Under the pieces are notes generated by a model. That model was not told the DNA's origin, made no database searches, and was given only the letters and a program-made list of their open reading frames with translations. Made by a program: the position numbers and the translations under genes. Shown piece after piece: positions 9,468-20,014 of a DNA stretch of 36,305 nucleotides (its first letter is position 1; the number at the start of each line of letters is the position of its first letter). This DNA comes from Gammaproteobacteria bacterium. Lineage in GTDB: Bacteria; Pseudomonadota; Gammaproteobacteria; GCA-001735895. The stretch is taken from positions 1 to 36,305 of the forward strand of contig JANTFI010000015.1 of the NCBI GenBank assembly GCA_024763505.1. The letters are read 5' to 3'.

Positions 9468-9758
9468 TCAGAGCGACATCACGACGTGTTCGGAATCCTT
9501 CAACGCCTGATAGATCTGGTCCATCTGTTCACGGCTTTGCGCGGTAAAGGTCACCGTCAACGACTGGTACTTGCCCTTTTTGCTGACATTTTTCTGAACC
9601 TTGAAACAGGTTTCCTCGGGGCAAAACCGGCGCAAAATCTCCAGCACATGCTGTTCGAAGTGCTCGCTTTCCAGTCCAAAAACCTTGAGCCCGTACTCGC
9701 AGGGAAACACCATTAATTCATCGCTGTCGGCAGACTCCCCGACCTTACACTGTGTCAT
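9468..9758 (-). CDS. ybeD: YbeD/DUF493 family protein
   Basis: 96 aa, small ferredoxin-like fold protein of the DUF493 family, recognised from [14 protein letters not shown], the [18 protein letters not shown] strand pair and the ending [11 protein letters not shown]. In many gammaproteobacteria it sits directly upstream of lipB and has been proposed to modulate lipoate attachment. The molecular role is not established. The N-terminal extension of about 15 residues ([15 protein letters not shown]) is acidic. Its start overlaps the end of the D-amino acid transaminase gene by 14 nt, indicating coupling. Confidence 0.92.
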   Translation of the reverse strand: MTQCKVGESADSDELMVFPCEYGLKVFGLESEHFEQHVLEILRRFCPEETCFKVQKNVSKKGKYQSLTVTFTAQSREQMDQIYQALKDSEHVVMSL

Positions 9759-10620
9759 TGCCGCCCCGCATTACCTGTTGCTTGTAATCCTGATACAACT
9801 CGATCACCTGATGCCATTTGGGTCCGACTTCGCCATTACCCACCTTGTGCTGGTTGAGCGTGGTAACCGGAGAAATTTCACGTGTGGATGAAGTCAACCA
9901 GATTTCGTCAGCGTCGTGTAATTCATCTTCCGTTATATCGATTTCCCGCGCCACCACCTTGTGCTGCTGGCACAGTCCGAGGATCACTTCGCGGGTAATG
10001 CCACCAAGCATACAACGCTGAACCGGCGGGGTCCGAATCAGATCATCCTTGACGATAAACAGATTACTGGCCGAGCCCTCGATGGCCAGCCCGTCACGAA
10101 TCAGGATGGTTTCCTCGGCGTCATGCTCGACCGCGTATTGCTTGAGCAGGGCATTGGGCAACAGATTGATCGACTTGATATGACATTCCTGCCAGCGCGT
10201 ATCCTCTTGCGTAATCACGCGAATGCCCTGTGTATCCCGGGACTGTGAGGGGTAATGCGCCGCTTGCGTCATCACCAGCACGGTCGGTTGCAAATCGTGA
10301 CGGAACACATGATCGCGTTTTTCCATCACCCCTCGGGTAACCTGCAGATACACCGCGCAATCCTGACCCGGATAATTCTGATCGATCAGCCGCGAAAAAA
10401 TCTCATCCCACTGCGCGTTACTGAGCGGGTTGCTGATTTGAATGGCATCAAGGCTGCGCTGCAGCCGGGCCATATGCTGTGAAACGGCAAACGGAAACCC
10501 CGAATACACCGGCATCACTTCGTACACTCCATCACCAAACATGAAACCTCGGTCAAGTACCGGAACGCAGGCTTGTTGCAGTGGCATATACTCGCCATTG
10601 AGATAAACCAGATTAGACAT
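9745..10620 (-). CDS. dat: D-amino acid transaminase (class IV aminotransferase)
   Basis: Fold-type IV PLP enzyme, about 291 aa. VLDRGFMFGDGVYEVMPVY at the N-terminus is the class IV signature. The PLP lysine is in ECHIKSINLLPNALLKQ. EGSASNLFIVKDD and WLTSSTREISPVT are the C-terminal cofactor-binding segments. Its placement between dacA and ybeD supports a D-alanine/D-glutamate transaminase feeding peptidoglycan rather than a branched-chain enzyme. Two adjacent ATGs (10623 and 10620) exist; the second is chosen because GAGGGAG is only 2 nt from the first and 5 nt from the second. Overlaps ybeD by 14 nt. Lies 15 nt from dacA. Confidence 0.9.
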   Translation of the reverse strand: MSNLVYLNGEYMPLQQACVPVLDRGFMFGDGVYEVMPVYSGFPFAVSQHMARLQRSLDAIQISNPLSNAQWDEIFSRLIDQNYPGQDCAVYLQVTRGVMEKRDHVFRHDLQPTVLVMTQAAHYPSQSRDTQGIRVITQEDTRWQECHIKSINLLPNALLKQYAVEHDAEETILIRDGLAIEGSASNLFIVKDDLIRTPPVQRCMLGGITREVILGLCQQHKVVAREIDITEDELHDADEIWLTSSTREISPVTTLNQHKVGNGEVGPKWHQVIELYQDYKQQVMRGGNDTV

Positions 10621-10638
10621 CATGACTCCCTCGATGAA

Positions 10639-11775
10639 TTACTCAAACAGTACCTTGATACGGTCCAGAGCCTTTTTCATTAACCCGCCATCATTGACGG
10701 CACTCATCGCCAGCAGCGGCTTCGACAACAGCACTTCGTCATCCAGCTTGACCACCAGCAGGCCCAACTCCTGACCCTTGGCCACCGGCGCCTCGATTCT
10801 GGAATCGATTTCGATCGTGGCATCCAGGTCCTTGTAGCGGCCACGCGCGATCGTCACCACGATATCTTTCGCCACACCTAGCGCAACCTCATCCTGGTCT
10901 CCATACCAGACACGGGCTTTTTTCAGCGTTTCATTGGCCCGGTACAACCGGTTGGATTCGAAGAAGCGAAAGCCATAATTGAGCAGGGTCTGGCTGTTTT
11001 GCGTGCGCGCCTTGTCGGATTTGGTGCCGAGGACGACCGAGATCAGGCGCATCTTGTCTTTTTTGGCCGAAGCCACCAGACAGTATCCGGCCGCCTCGGT
11101 ATGTCCGGTTTTCAGGCCATCGACCGAACTGTCGCGCCACAACAGACGATTGCGGTTGAACTGTCGGATATTGTTATAGGTGTATTCCTTGACCTTGTAA
11201 AACTGATAACTCTCAGGAAAATCACGAATAATCGCCTGACTCAATGTCGCGATATCACGCGCGGAACTATAGTGATCCTTGTCTGGCCAGCCGGTCGAAT
11301 TCGTGAAGTGGGTATTGCTCATGCCGAGCAGTTGCGCCTGATGATTCATATATTCGACAAAGGCTTCCTCGCTGCCGGCGACATGTTCGGCCAGCGCCAC
11401 GGTGGCATCATTACCGGACTGGATGATCATGCCCTTGATCAATTCTTCCACCGAAACCTGCTTGCCGACTTCGACAAACATCTTGGAGCCTTTCATACGC
11501 CAGGCTTTTTCGCTGATGGTGACTTGATCGTTCAGGCTGATATCACCGGCCGCCAGTGCCTTGTCGACCAGATAAGCGGTCATCAACTTGGTGATACTGG
11601 CCGGCTCTACGCGCTGATCGGGGTTCTTTTGCGCCAGCACCCGGTTGCTGTTGAAGTCGAGCAGAATATAACTGGTAGCGGCGATTTCCGGCGCTTTTGG
11701 AATCGGCTTGGGCGCAGCCTGCAGAGAAAACGAAAACAACAGCAGCGAGAAAGTCAGTACTCGGATCAGGATCAT
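10639..11775 (-). CDS. dacA: D-alanyl-D-alanine carboxypeptidase, PBP5/6 type
   Basis: 378 aa periplasmic enzyme that removes the terminal D-Ala from pentapeptide stems. A signal peptide covers residues 1-20 (ending SLQAA). Penicillin-binding motifs are complete: SITK with Ser60/Lys63, SGN at 120-122 and KTG at 222-224. The C-terminal beta domain (about 280-350) and a final amphipathic stretch (GGLMKKALDRIKVLFE) fit the membrane-anchoring helix of PBP5. The ATG at 11775 is 114 nt beyond the rlpA stop, the widest gap in the run, so an internal promoter could exist there, though none is clear. Confidence 0.96.
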   Translation of the reverse strand: MILIRVLTFSLLLFSFSLQAAPKPIPKAPEIAATSYILLDFNSNRVLAQKNPDQRVEPASITKLMTAYLVDKALAAGDISLNDQVTISEKAWRMKGSKMFVEVGKQVSVEELIKGMIIQSGNDATVALAEHVAGSEEAFVEYMNHQAQLLGMSNTHFTNSTGWPDKDHYSSARDIATLSQAIIRDFPESYQFYKVKEYTYNNIRQFNRNRLLWRDSSVDGLKTGHTEAAGYCLVASAKKDKMRLISVVLGTKSDKARTQNSQTLLNYGFRFFESNRLYRANETLKKARVWYGDQDEVALGVAKDIVVTIARGRYKDLDATIEIDSRIEAPVAKGQELGLLVVKLDDEVLLSKPLLAMSAVNDGGLMKKALDRIKVLFE

Positions 11776-11889
11776 GAATGGTCAGTCTGGAAAGTCAATG
11801 GAAGTCAAAAACCGGCAACACAAACAGGCGGTTCAACGGGGCGATATTGTAACCCAGCTGCCCGCCAAAAAGAACTCCAAGCCATGCGG

Positions 11890-12663
11890 CTACTGGATCA
11901 CCAGACGCGCCTGCTGATAGCCCTTGCGCTGCAACCGCTGCTGCACTGAAGTGGCTTCTTCAACGTCCAGCAAAGGGCCGAGCAAAACGCGATACAACGC
12001 GCCTTTGCTATCTTCAAAGCGACGAATCAGCACCGGCTTTTCGCGTTTTGCCGCCAGTTCGTCGCGCAGCTTGCGGGCATTGTCCAGCGCGCTGAAAGCG
12101 CCCAGTTGAATATAGATTTCCTCCTGCTCCTGCGCGGCTGGCTGCAGCGGCACGGCACGCACCGCCGGTGCGACGGATGCCTTACCGGAAGCATCCAGCG
12201 CGGTGATTTCCACATTCGCGGTACCCGGGCCGACCACACCAAGCTGCTTGGCGGCGGCAAAAGACAGATCGATAATGCGCCCCTTGGCGAAAGGCCCGCG
12301 GTCATTCACCCGAACCACGGTAGTCTTGCCGTTTTCGAGATTTTTAACCCGTACCATGACCGGAATCGGCAGGGTTTTATGTGCCGCTGTCATCGCGTGC
12401 ATATCATAGTCTTCACCGCTGGAGGTGCGTTTGCCATGAAAATCCGGCCCGTACCATGAAGCCACGCCGCGCTGCCTGAAACCGGCCGCCGAATCCATCA
12501 CATAGTAGCGCTGGCCGAGTACCACATAGGATTTCGGATTTCCGTATTTGGATTTGGTCAACGCTTTACCACTGAAACCTTCGCCCGCGCGTTGCCCGAC
12601 CGGTACGCCGAAACTACAGGCGGACAAAGACAGGACGATGGCAATCAGCAGATATTCTCGCAT
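11890..12663 (-). CDS. rlpA: RlpA, septal-ring lytic transglycosylase-like lipoprotein with SPOR domain
   Basis: 257 aa. Lipoprotein signal LSLSACSFG places the lipid anchor on Cys16. The double-psi beta-barrel domain (about 60-150) shows GVASWYGPDFHGKRTSSGE, AHKTLPIPVMVRVKNL and RVNDRGPFAKGRIIDLS, containing the conserved aspartate/histidine region linked to glycan-strand cleavage. The C-terminal SPOR domain (about 180-257, starting EIYIQLGAFSALDNARKL) binds denuded glycans at the division site. Located 9 nt downstream of mltB, so the two lytic enzymes are co-expressed. Outer-membrane anchored. Confidence 0.95.
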   Translation of the reverse strand: MREYLLIAIVLSLSACSFGVPVGQRAGEGFSGKALTKSKYGNPKSYVVLGQRYYVMDSAAGFRQRGVASWYGPDFHGKRTSSGEDYDMHAMTAAHKTLPIPVMVRVKNLENGKTTVVRVNDRGPFAKGRIIDLSFAAAKQLGVVGPGTANVEITALDASGKASVAPAVRAVPLQPAAQEQEEIYIQLGAFSALDNARKLRDELAAKREKPVLIRRFEDSKGALYRVLLGPLLDVEEATSVQQRLQRKGYQQARLVIQ

Positions 12664-12672
12664 GGTGTGGTC

Positions 12673-13665
12673 CTAGTTTTGCATCCCCTGTTTGATTTTC
12701 TGACTGAGCTGGTAAACCGCCATCGCATACAGTTCGCTATGGTTGTAACGGGTGATGACATAAAAGTTTTTCAACCCGGCCCAGTAATCCACACCGTCTT
12801 TCTGCTGCAGCCGGATCAGCGCTAATGGTTGATCACCTGGAATGGCGGCCGGACCAGAAAACCCGTCTGCCTTCAATTGCGCCCAGTGATAAGCCGGTTT
12901 CATACCCGGCTTCAGATGTGGCGCGGCATCAGAAGAACGCTGTAACGGAAAAGCGACCGGCTGGCCCGGCTGCCAGCCGTGACGGCGAAAGTAATTCGCT
13001 ACACTGCCAAGCACATCAGGCTTGTTGTCAAACAGATTGGCGACGCCGTCACCATCGAAATCGACCGCGTAATGACGATAACTCGAAGCGATGAATTGCG
13101 GCATCCCCATGGCACCAGCATAAGAGCCCTTGATCGCGCGCACATCGAAATCCTGCGCCGAAGAAAGCCGCAGAAACTGTTCCAGCTCGGCGGTAAAAAA
13201 GCGCGCCCGTTTGGGGTAATCGAAGGCAAAGGTGACCAGTGTGTCAAACACCGGCGACTTGCCCTTGTAGGTGCCATAAAAGGTTTCGACCCCGACGATG
13301 GCGACAATAATTTCTGCCGGTACCTGATATTTCTGCTCTACCTGACGCAGCAATTCACGATGTTCTCGCCAGAATTTGATGCCACCGCGAATACGTTTGT
13401 CGGTGAGAAATATCTTGCGGTATTGATACCATTCGAGCTTTTCAGCCGGCTTGTTCATTCGTTCGAACAAATGGCGCTGGTTTTGTACCTGTGAAAACAG
13501 TTCGACCAACTGCTGATCGCTGTACTCACTGCTGCGAGCCATTTTCTCGATGAATTGTTCGACATCCTCACGGTGACGATAATCGCCCCTGTCGAGCTGC
13601 ACCGCCTGCGCCGGTAACGAAATCAACAGCAAACCGAGGGCTGCGGACAGTAAGGGTTTAATCAT
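12673..13665 (-). CDS. mltB: lytic murein transglycosylase B
   Basis: 330 aa. The frame opens at a TTG (13671), but ATG 13665 is better spaced from GAGAG and starts the signal peptide MIKPLLSAALGLLLISLPAQA. Conserved segments: AIVGVETFYGTYKGK with the catalytic glutamate, FAFDYPKRARFF, KGSYAGAMGMPQFIASSY and DFDGDGVANLF, which correspond to MltB family 3 lytic transglycosylases. There is no obvious lipobox cysteine, so this is a soluble periplasmic (SltB-like) rather than lipid-anchored version. It cleaves the MurNAc-GlcNAc bond with anhydro product formation. It follows rodA by about 30 nt. Confidence 0.94.
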   Translation of the reverse strand: MIKPLLSAALGLLLISLPAQAVQLDRGDYRHREDVEQFIEKMARSSEYSDQQLVELFSQVQNQRHLFERMNKPAEKLEWYQYRKIFLTDKRIRGGIKFWREHRELLRQVEQKYQVPAEIIVAIVGVETFYGTYKGKSPVFDTLVTFAFDYPKRARFFTAELEQFLRLSSAQDFDVRAIKGSYAGAMGMPQFIASSYRHYAVDFDGDGVANLFDNKPDVLGSVANYFRRHGWQPGQPVAFPLQRSSDAAPHLKPGMKPAYHWAQLKADGFSGPAAIPGDQPLALIRLQQKDGVDYWAGLKNFYVITRYNHSELYAMAVYQLSQKIKQGMQN

Positions 13666-13695
13666 ATTCAAGATTCTCTCGGGTTTGAAGTTGGA

Positions 13696-14823
13696 TTATC
13701 GTAAAAAACGTCGTGCCGATCCGACCGCCATGATCATGCCGAAACCGACCATCAATGTCACCATTGATGTGCCACCATAGCTCACCAGTGGCAAGGGTAC
13801 GCCCACCACCGGCAGAAGCCCGGTCACCATGCCGGTATTGACAAACAGATAGACAAAAAAGGTCAGGCTCAGTGCCCCGGCCAGCAGGCGTCCATAGTTA
13901 TCTTCACTCATCGCGGCGATATAAAGACCACGATAAATAATCAGTAAATACAGAAAAACCAGCAGCAGGGCGCCGGAAAGACCGAATTCCTCGCCAAAAA
14001 CAGAAAAGATGAAATCGGTCGAACGCTCGGGAATAAAATTCAATTGTGACTGGGTACCATTGAGCCAACCCTTGCCGTAAAAACCGCCAGAGCCGATCGC
14101 GATTTTGGACTGAATAATATGATAACCGGAGCCAAGCGGATCATTCTCGGGGTTGAGCAGGGTCAAAATGCGGCCGCGCTGGTAATCATGCAACGCAAAT
14201 TTCCACAATAGAGGTGCGGCGGCGGCCGCAACCAGCCCGAGAATGGTCAGAATCCTCCAGCGCACACCGGCCAGAAACAGTACGAAAAAACCGGCGCTGC
14301 CGACCAGCAGAGCGGTTCCGAGATCGGGCTGTTTGGCGATCAGCAAGACCGGCACCAGAATCAGCACGGCCGATATCAGCAAATCGCGCCAGCCGACCGG
14401 CAATACCTTATCCGACAGGTAGGACGCCAGCATCATCGGCATCGCCAGTTTCATGAATTCGGACGGCTGAAAGCGCACGAATCCGAGATCGAGCCAGCGC
14501 TGCGCCCCCTTGCCGACTTCGCCGAAAGCGATCACCGCAATCAGCAACAACACGCCGCCCAGATAAAACCATAGCGACATCTTTTTCAGCACCCGCAGTG
14601 ACACGTTGGCTACCGCCACCATCAGGAAGGTCGCCAAAGCGAGACGGGTCAACTGGCGGATCATCAAGTCCATATTGCTACCGCCGGCGCTGTACAGGGT
14701 AATCAGACCGAAGGCCGACAACAGTGCCAGCAAGCCGACCAGCATCGGATCGAGCCGAAAGGCATCGAGCAAACGGCGCGACAAAGAAGCCTGCTCGTGA
14801 TGCTCCACCCCCACCAGGCTCAT
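13696..14823 (-). CDS. rodA: RodA, SEDS peptidoglycan glycosyltransferase
   Basis: 375 aa integral membrane protein with about ten helices. SEDS marks are present: LGFVRFQPSEFMKLAMP after the first helices, the large loop around IAIGSGGFYGKGWLNGTQSQ and NFIPERSTDFIFSVFGEE, and the C-terminal PLPLVSYGGTSMVTLMVGFG. RodA polymerises lipid II glycan strands for lateral wall growth, together with PBP2. The ATG overlaps the stop of mrdA by 4 nt (ATGA), matching the tight stoichiometry of the pair. Confidence 0.96.
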   Translation of the reverse strand: MSLVGVEHHEQASLSRRLLDAFRLDPMLVGLLALLSAFGLITLYSAGGSNMDLMIRQLTRLALATFLMVAVANVSLRVLKKMSLWFYLGGVLLLIAVIAFGEVGKGAQRWLDLGFVRFQPSEFMKLAMPMMLASYLSDKVLPVGWRDLLISAVLILVPVLLIAKQPDLGTALLVGSAGFFVLFLAGVRWRILTILGLVAAAAAPLLWKFALHDYQRGRILTLLNPENDPLGSGYHIIQSKIAIGSGGFYGKGWLNGTQSQLNFIPERSTDFIFSVFGEEFGLSGALLLVFLYLLIIYRGLYIAAMSEDNYGRLLAGALSLTFFVYLFVNTGMVTGLLPVVGVPLPLVSYGGTSMVTLMVGFGMIMAVGSARRFLR

Positions 14824-16721
14824 GGCTTTTTCTCCGCTGTGCCGCCAGCTGACGTTTTCGCAGCTTTGCGTTGCTCGATTTTGGGTAGCAAGTAGGCATC
14901 CATTAGTTTGCGGGCAATCGGGGCCGCCACCGAGCTGCCATGCCCGCCGTTTTCGACGATTACCGCGATCGCGATCTCCGGCTTTTCTGCGGGTGCAAAA
15001 GCCATGAACAAGGCATGGTCGCGTAATTTCTTTTTCACGTTTTCTTCTTCATATTCTTCATCCTGCCCGATACTGAATACCTGCGCGGTGCCGGTTTTAC
15101 CGGCGATGCGGTATTTCAGGCCACGCGAGATTCGATGCGCGGTACCGCGAATACCATGCACTACCCGCTCCATACCCTTGACCACATGCTCCCAGTTGAG
15201 TTGCTTCTTCAGGTGATATTGACCGATCACCGTTGGCTCGATGTTTTCGACCGTCCCATCGGCATCTGATTCGATTTTTTTGACCAGATGCGGCTGATAA
15301 CGCTTGCCCTGAATCGCCAGCGCGCCAGTGGCACTGGCCAGTTGCAACGGTGTTACCAGCAAGGCGCCCTGACCGATGCCGGTGATCAGCGTTTCGCCCG
15401 GAAACCACGGCATGCCGCGGGCGCGCCGTTTCCATTCCCGCGATGGCAACAAGCCCGGCTGTTCGCTGGTGCTGTCGATGCCGGTTTTCTCACCGAAGCC
15501 GAATTGTTTCATAAACGCTGACATGCGATCGATGCCGAGATTGTAAGCGAGGCTGTAGAAATATACATCGCAGGATTGCGTGATCGCGGCATCCAGATCG
15601 ACCAGACCATGCCCTTCTTTCTTCCAGTCACGATACTTTCGTTCTTCATTGGGCAACTGGTAATAACCACCGCAAAAAACCTTTTTGTCGGCGCTGATGA
15701 CACTGTCCTCCAGACCATTGAGCCCGAAGAAAGGCTTGGTGGTTGAACCGGGCGGATACTGACCGGTCAAGGCGCGGTTGAACAGCGGCCGCTGGAAAGG
15801 ATCACGCAGTAACTGGTAATCGTCATAGCTGATGCCATTGACAAACAGGTTGGGGTCGAAACTCGGCATGCTGACCAGCGCCAGCACTTCACCATTGTTC
15901 GGATCCAGCGCAACCAGTGCGCCGCGTTCACCCTTGAACAAGTCTTCGGCCAACCGCTGCAAGCGCGAATCGATGGTCAGATACAGGTTTTTACCCGACA
16001 CCGGTGGCTGTTGGTCGAGAACGCGCAGGGTCCTGCCGGAGGCATTCACCTCGACCCGCTGATAACCGACTTCACCGTGCAAAACCTGCTCATAGTATTT
16101 TTCCAGCCCGAGCTTGCCGATATAACTGGTGCCGGCATAGTTGGCTTCGTCCAGCCGGTTCAAATCCTTAACGTCGATACGCCCGACATACCCCAGTGCA
16201 TGCACCGCATGTTGCTCCAGCGGGTAATTTCGGGTCAGCCGGGCATTGATCTCGACCCCTTTGAATTTATGCAGGTTGACAGCCAGCCGGGCCAGTTGAT
16301 CATCACTCAGATTGAGCAGCAACGGCACCGATTCATACGGCTTGCGGCGACGGGAAGCGAGGCGAAATTTCTTGATCGTCTGCGGCGAAATGTCGACATA
16401 CTGCTGCAGCCTGAGAAGCGTATCATCGAGATCATCGACTTGTTCGCGGATAATTTCCAGCCGGTAGGCCGGCAGGTTATCAGCCAGCACTACACCGTTG
16501 CGGTCGTAGATCAAACCGCGGGTCGGCGGCAACGCCTTGAGCCGCACCCGGTTGGAATTGGACAAGGTCGAAAAATGATCATGTTCGACGACCTGCAACA
16601 CATACAGCCGAACCAGCACCAGCGACATCAACAGCAATACCATTACTGCCGCCACGATCAGCCGGCGCCGGATCAGACAGGTTTCCTGATAATTGTCTTT
16701 GAGCTGTTCTCTGGGGGGCAT
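14820..16721 (-). CDS. mrdA: penicillin-binding protein 2, elongasome transpeptidase
   Basis: 633 aa. One N-terminal membrane helix (about 20-45), a dimerisation domain starting at RLKALPPTRGLIYDRNG, and the transpeptidase domain with STTK (Ser326, Lys329), SCD (383-385, the SxD form usual for PBP2) and KTGT (542-545). Crosslinks new glycan strands made by RodA in the cell cylinder. It is the first gene of the mrdA-to-lipA run. Its promoter must lie between the hppA terminator (16795) and 16721; a TATCAT -10-like box adjoins that terminator on the minus strand, without a convincing -35. Confidence 0.96.
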   Translation of the reverse strand: MPPREQLKDNYQETCLIRRRLIVAAVMVLLLMSLVLVRLYVLQVVEHDHFSTLSNSNRVRLKALPPTRGLIYDRNGVVLADNLPAYRLEIIREQVDDLDDTLLRLQQYVDISPQTIKKFRLASRRRKPYESVPLLLNLSDDQLARLAVNLHKFKGVEINARLTRNYPLEQHAVHALGYVGRIDVKDLNRLDEANYAGTSYIGKLGLEKYYEQVLHGEVGYQRVEVNASGRTLRVLDQQPPVSGKNLYLTIDSRLQRLAEDLFKGERGALVALDPNNGEVLALVSMPSFDPNLFVNGISYDDYQLLRDPFQRPLFNRALTGQYPPGSTTKPFFGLNGLEDSVISADKKVFCGGYYQLPNEERKYRDWKKEGHGLVDLDAAITQSCDVYFYSLAYNLGIDRMSAFMKQFGFGEKTGIDSTSEQPGLLPSREWKRRARGMPWFPGETLITGIGQGALLVTPLQLASATGALAIQGKRYQPHLVKKIESDADGTVENIEPTVIGQYHLKKQLNWEHVVKGMERVVHGIRGTAHRISRGLKYRIAGKTGTAQVFSIGQDEEYEEENVKKKLRDHALFMAFAPAEKPEIAIAVIVENGGHGSSVAAPIARKLMDAYLLPKIEQRKAAKTSAGGTAEKKP

Positions 16722-16794
16722 CAGGCAGGGAAATCCACTGCGGTTGTCATCACTTGCTTGAAGAAGAAATTATTGCAGCGCGCATGATAGCAAA

Positions 16795-16821
16795 AAAAAG
16801 CCTGCACAAGGCAGGCTTTTT
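16795..16821 (-). terminator. intrinsic terminator after hppA
   Basis: Stem with arms AAAAAGCCTGC and GCAGGCTTTTT and a 5-nt loop. On the minus strand it runs into eight T residues. It separates hppA from mrdA, whose start codon is about 75 nt further on, and it would also work in the plus direction. Confidence 0.85.
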
Positions 16822-16845
16822 ACCCGAGAGAACGAGCGTTTTCTG

Positions 16846-16911
16846 TCTGTGCCGCGCACAGAAGCCGGTCACGGTCTGACTGCAAAATGCCCGAACCCTT
16901 GCGGCCGGGCA
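16846..16911 (-). other. two further hairpins in the hppA 3' untranslated region
   Basis: TCTGTGC-CGC-GCACAGA (16846-16862) and TGCCCG-N12-CGGGCA (16888-16911) lie between the hppA stop and its T-rich terminator. Neither has a T-run. They may stabilise the transcript end or be a processed 3' RNA; this is inference from base pairing only. Confidence 0.4.
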
Positions 16912-16949
16912 CTTGCACACAGGCGGCAGAATCTTGCGCGAACCTGCGG

Positions 16950-18995
16950 TTACAACAAAGGCACCATCATCAGCGCGACGATATTGATGATCTTGATCAG
17001 CGGGTTGATCGCAGGACCGGCCGTATCCTTGTATGGATCGCCGACCGTATCACCGGTAACCGCGGCCTTGTGTGCATCCGAACCCTTGCCACCGTGATGG
17101 CCATCTTCAATGTATTTTTTGGCATTATCCCAGGCGCCACCGCCGGTGGTCATCGAGATCGCCACGAACAGGCCGGTCACGATCGTGCCGATCAGCATGC
17201 CACCGAGTGCTTCAGCGCCCAGCGTTAAACCGACGACCACCGGTACAGCCACCGGCAACAGCGAGGGGATGATCATTTCCTTGATCGCGGAACGGGTCAG
17301 CATATCGACCGCCTTGGAGTAATCCGGCTTCTGGCTGGAATCCATAATGCCGGGCATCTCGCGAAACTGGCGTCGTACTTCGTTGACAATACCACCGGCA
17401 GCACGTCCGACCGCCTCCATCGCCATCGCACCGAACAGGTAAGGTATCATGCCGCCGATGAACAGGCCGATGATTACCATATGATTGGAAAGCTCGAAGC
17501 TGACCGCTTTTCCAACCGATTCCAGCGAACTGGTGTAATCGGCAAACAGAACCAGTGTCGCCAGACCGGCGGAACCGATTGCATAGCCTTTGGTGACCGC
17601 CTTGGTGGTATTGCCCACAGCATCCAGCGCATCGGTGGTAGTACGGATTTCTTCCGGTAATTCGGCCATTTCGGCGATCCCGCCGGCGTTATCGGTAATC
17701 GGGCCATAGGCATCCAGCGCAACCACAATACCGGTCATCGACAACATGCCGGTTGCAGCCACCGCGATTCCGTACAATCCGGCCAGATCGTAAGCCGCCC
17801 AGATCGAAAGGCAGACCGACAACACCGGCATCGCAGTGGAACGCATGGAAATCCCGAGGCCAGCGATCACGTTGGTGCCATCACCAGTAGTGGAGGCTTC
17901 GGCAATTCGCCGAACCGGACCATATTCCGTAGCCGTATAATATTCGGTGATGACGATCATCGCGACCGTCAGCGCAAGACCGATCAGCGAAGACAGGAAC
18001 AATTCCATGGCACCGGCAATATCGCCATTGTCCAGCGTCAGCGTGGTATCACCGATCATCCACTGGGTGACAAAATAAAACGCGACCGCCGAAAGGATCG
18101 CCGACACACCGGTCGCCTTGTACAACGCAGTCATGATCTTGCCGCCTTCCTGATACTTGACGAAATAAGTCCCGATAATCGATGCGATAATCGACGCACC
18201 ACCGAGCAGTAGCGGGTAGGTTACGGCCAGAGACAGCGCTTCGGCCCCTTTCGAGGCAAATAGCAAGCCACCGAGAATCATCGTCGCCACCACGGTAACC
18301 GCGTAGGTTTCAAACAAGTCCGCGGCCATACCGGCACAATCACCGACATTGTCGCCGACGTTATCGGCAATCACCGCAGGGTTGCGCGGGTCATCTTCCG
18401 GGATTCCGGCTTCCACCTTGCCGACGATATCTGCGCCGACATCCGCACCCTTGGTGAATATACCCCCGCCCAGACGGGCGAAAATCGAAATCAGCGAGCC
18501 ACCAAAGGCCAGACCGATCATCGCATGCAGCGGTTTCGGCGCGTCGATCACTAGCAGGATGGTGTAATAACCGGCTACCCCGAGCAGCCCCAGCCCCACC
18601 ACTAGCATGCCGGTAATCGCGCCGCCGCTAAAAGCGATATCGAGCGCCGGATTGATGCCATTTCTGGCAGCTTCTGCTGTCCGTGAATTGGCGCGCACCG
18701 ATACATGCATACCAACAAACCCGGCCAGACCGGAAAAAACGGCACCCAGCGCAAAACCGAACGCGGTGTACCAGTCGAGAAAAATCCCGATCGCCAGAAA
18801 CAGTACGACACCCACAATTCCGATAGCCGTGTACTGCCGCGTCAGATAGGCTTCCGCACCTTCCTGCACCGCTGCCGAGATTCGTATCATATCTTCATTG
18901 CCCTGCGACTTGCTCATGATCTTCTTGATGGTGATTGCCCCATAGGCAATGCCGGCAAACGCACAGACCAGTGCTATCAATAATTCAGTCGTCAT
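16950..18995 (-). CDS. hppA: membrane-bound proton-translocating pyrophosphatase
   Basis: 681 aa, about 16 membrane helices. It pumps H+ while hydrolysing PPi. Catalytic loops: [20 protein letters not shown] (185-204), [20 protein letters not shown] and, near the C-terminus, [10 protein letters not shown] followed by [20 protein letters not shown]. The segment [16 protein letters not shown] (461-476) has Lys465 where K+-dependent enzymes carry alanine, so this is predicted to be the K+-independent H+-pumping subfamily (known family rule; not tested here). Na+-pumping members are K+-dependent, which argues against Na+ transport. An AAGGG ribosome site precedes the ATG at 18995. adk lies 63 nt upstream with a terminator between them. 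Confidence 0.97.
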   Translation of the reverse strand: MTTELLIALVCAFAGIAYGAITIKKIMSKSQGNEDMIRISAAVQEGAEAYLTRQYTAIGIVGVVLFLAIGIFLDWYTAFGFALGAVFSGLAGFVGMHVSVRANSRTAEAARNGINPALDIAFSGGAITGMLVVGLGLLGVAGYYTILLVIDAPKPLHAMIGLAFGGSLISIFARLGGGIFTKGADVGADIVGKVEAGIPEDDPRNPAVIADNVGDNVGDCAGMAADLFETYAVTVVATMILGGLLFASKGAEALSLAVTYPLLLGGASIIASIIGTYFVKYQEGGKIMTALYKATGVSAILSAVAFYFVTQWMIGDTTLTLDNGDIAGAMELFLSSLIGLALTVAMIVITEYYTATEYGPVRRIAEASTTGDGTNVIAGLGISMRSTAMPVLSVCLSIWAAYDLAGLYGIAVAATGMLSMTGIVVALDAYGPITDNAGGIAEMAELPEEIRTTTDALDAVGNTTKAVTKGYAIGSAGLATLVLFADYTSSLESVGKAVSFELSNHMVIIGLFIGGMIPYLFGAMAMEAVGRAAGGIVNEVRRQFREMPGIMDSSQKPDYSKAVDMLTRSAIKEMIIPSLLPVAVPVVVGLTLGAEALGGMLIGTIVTGLFVAISMTTGGGAWDNAKKYIEDGHHGGKGSDAHKAAVTGDTVGDPYKDTAGPAINPLIKIINIVALMMVPLL

Positions 18996-19024
18996 AATCA
19001 GCCCTTTTGTGTTGAAAAAAGAAT

Positions 19025-19053
19025 CAAAAAAGCCGCTCCAGTTTGGAGCGGCT
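19025..19053 (-). terminator. intrinsic terminator after adk
   Basis: Stem AGCCGCTCC / GGAGCGGCT (19031-19039 with 19045-19053), followed on the minus strand by six T residues, starting 5 nt after the adk stop. Read-through to hppA remains possible. Confidence 0.8.
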
Positions 19054-19058
19054 CTTCG

Positions 19059-20014
<956 letters not shown>

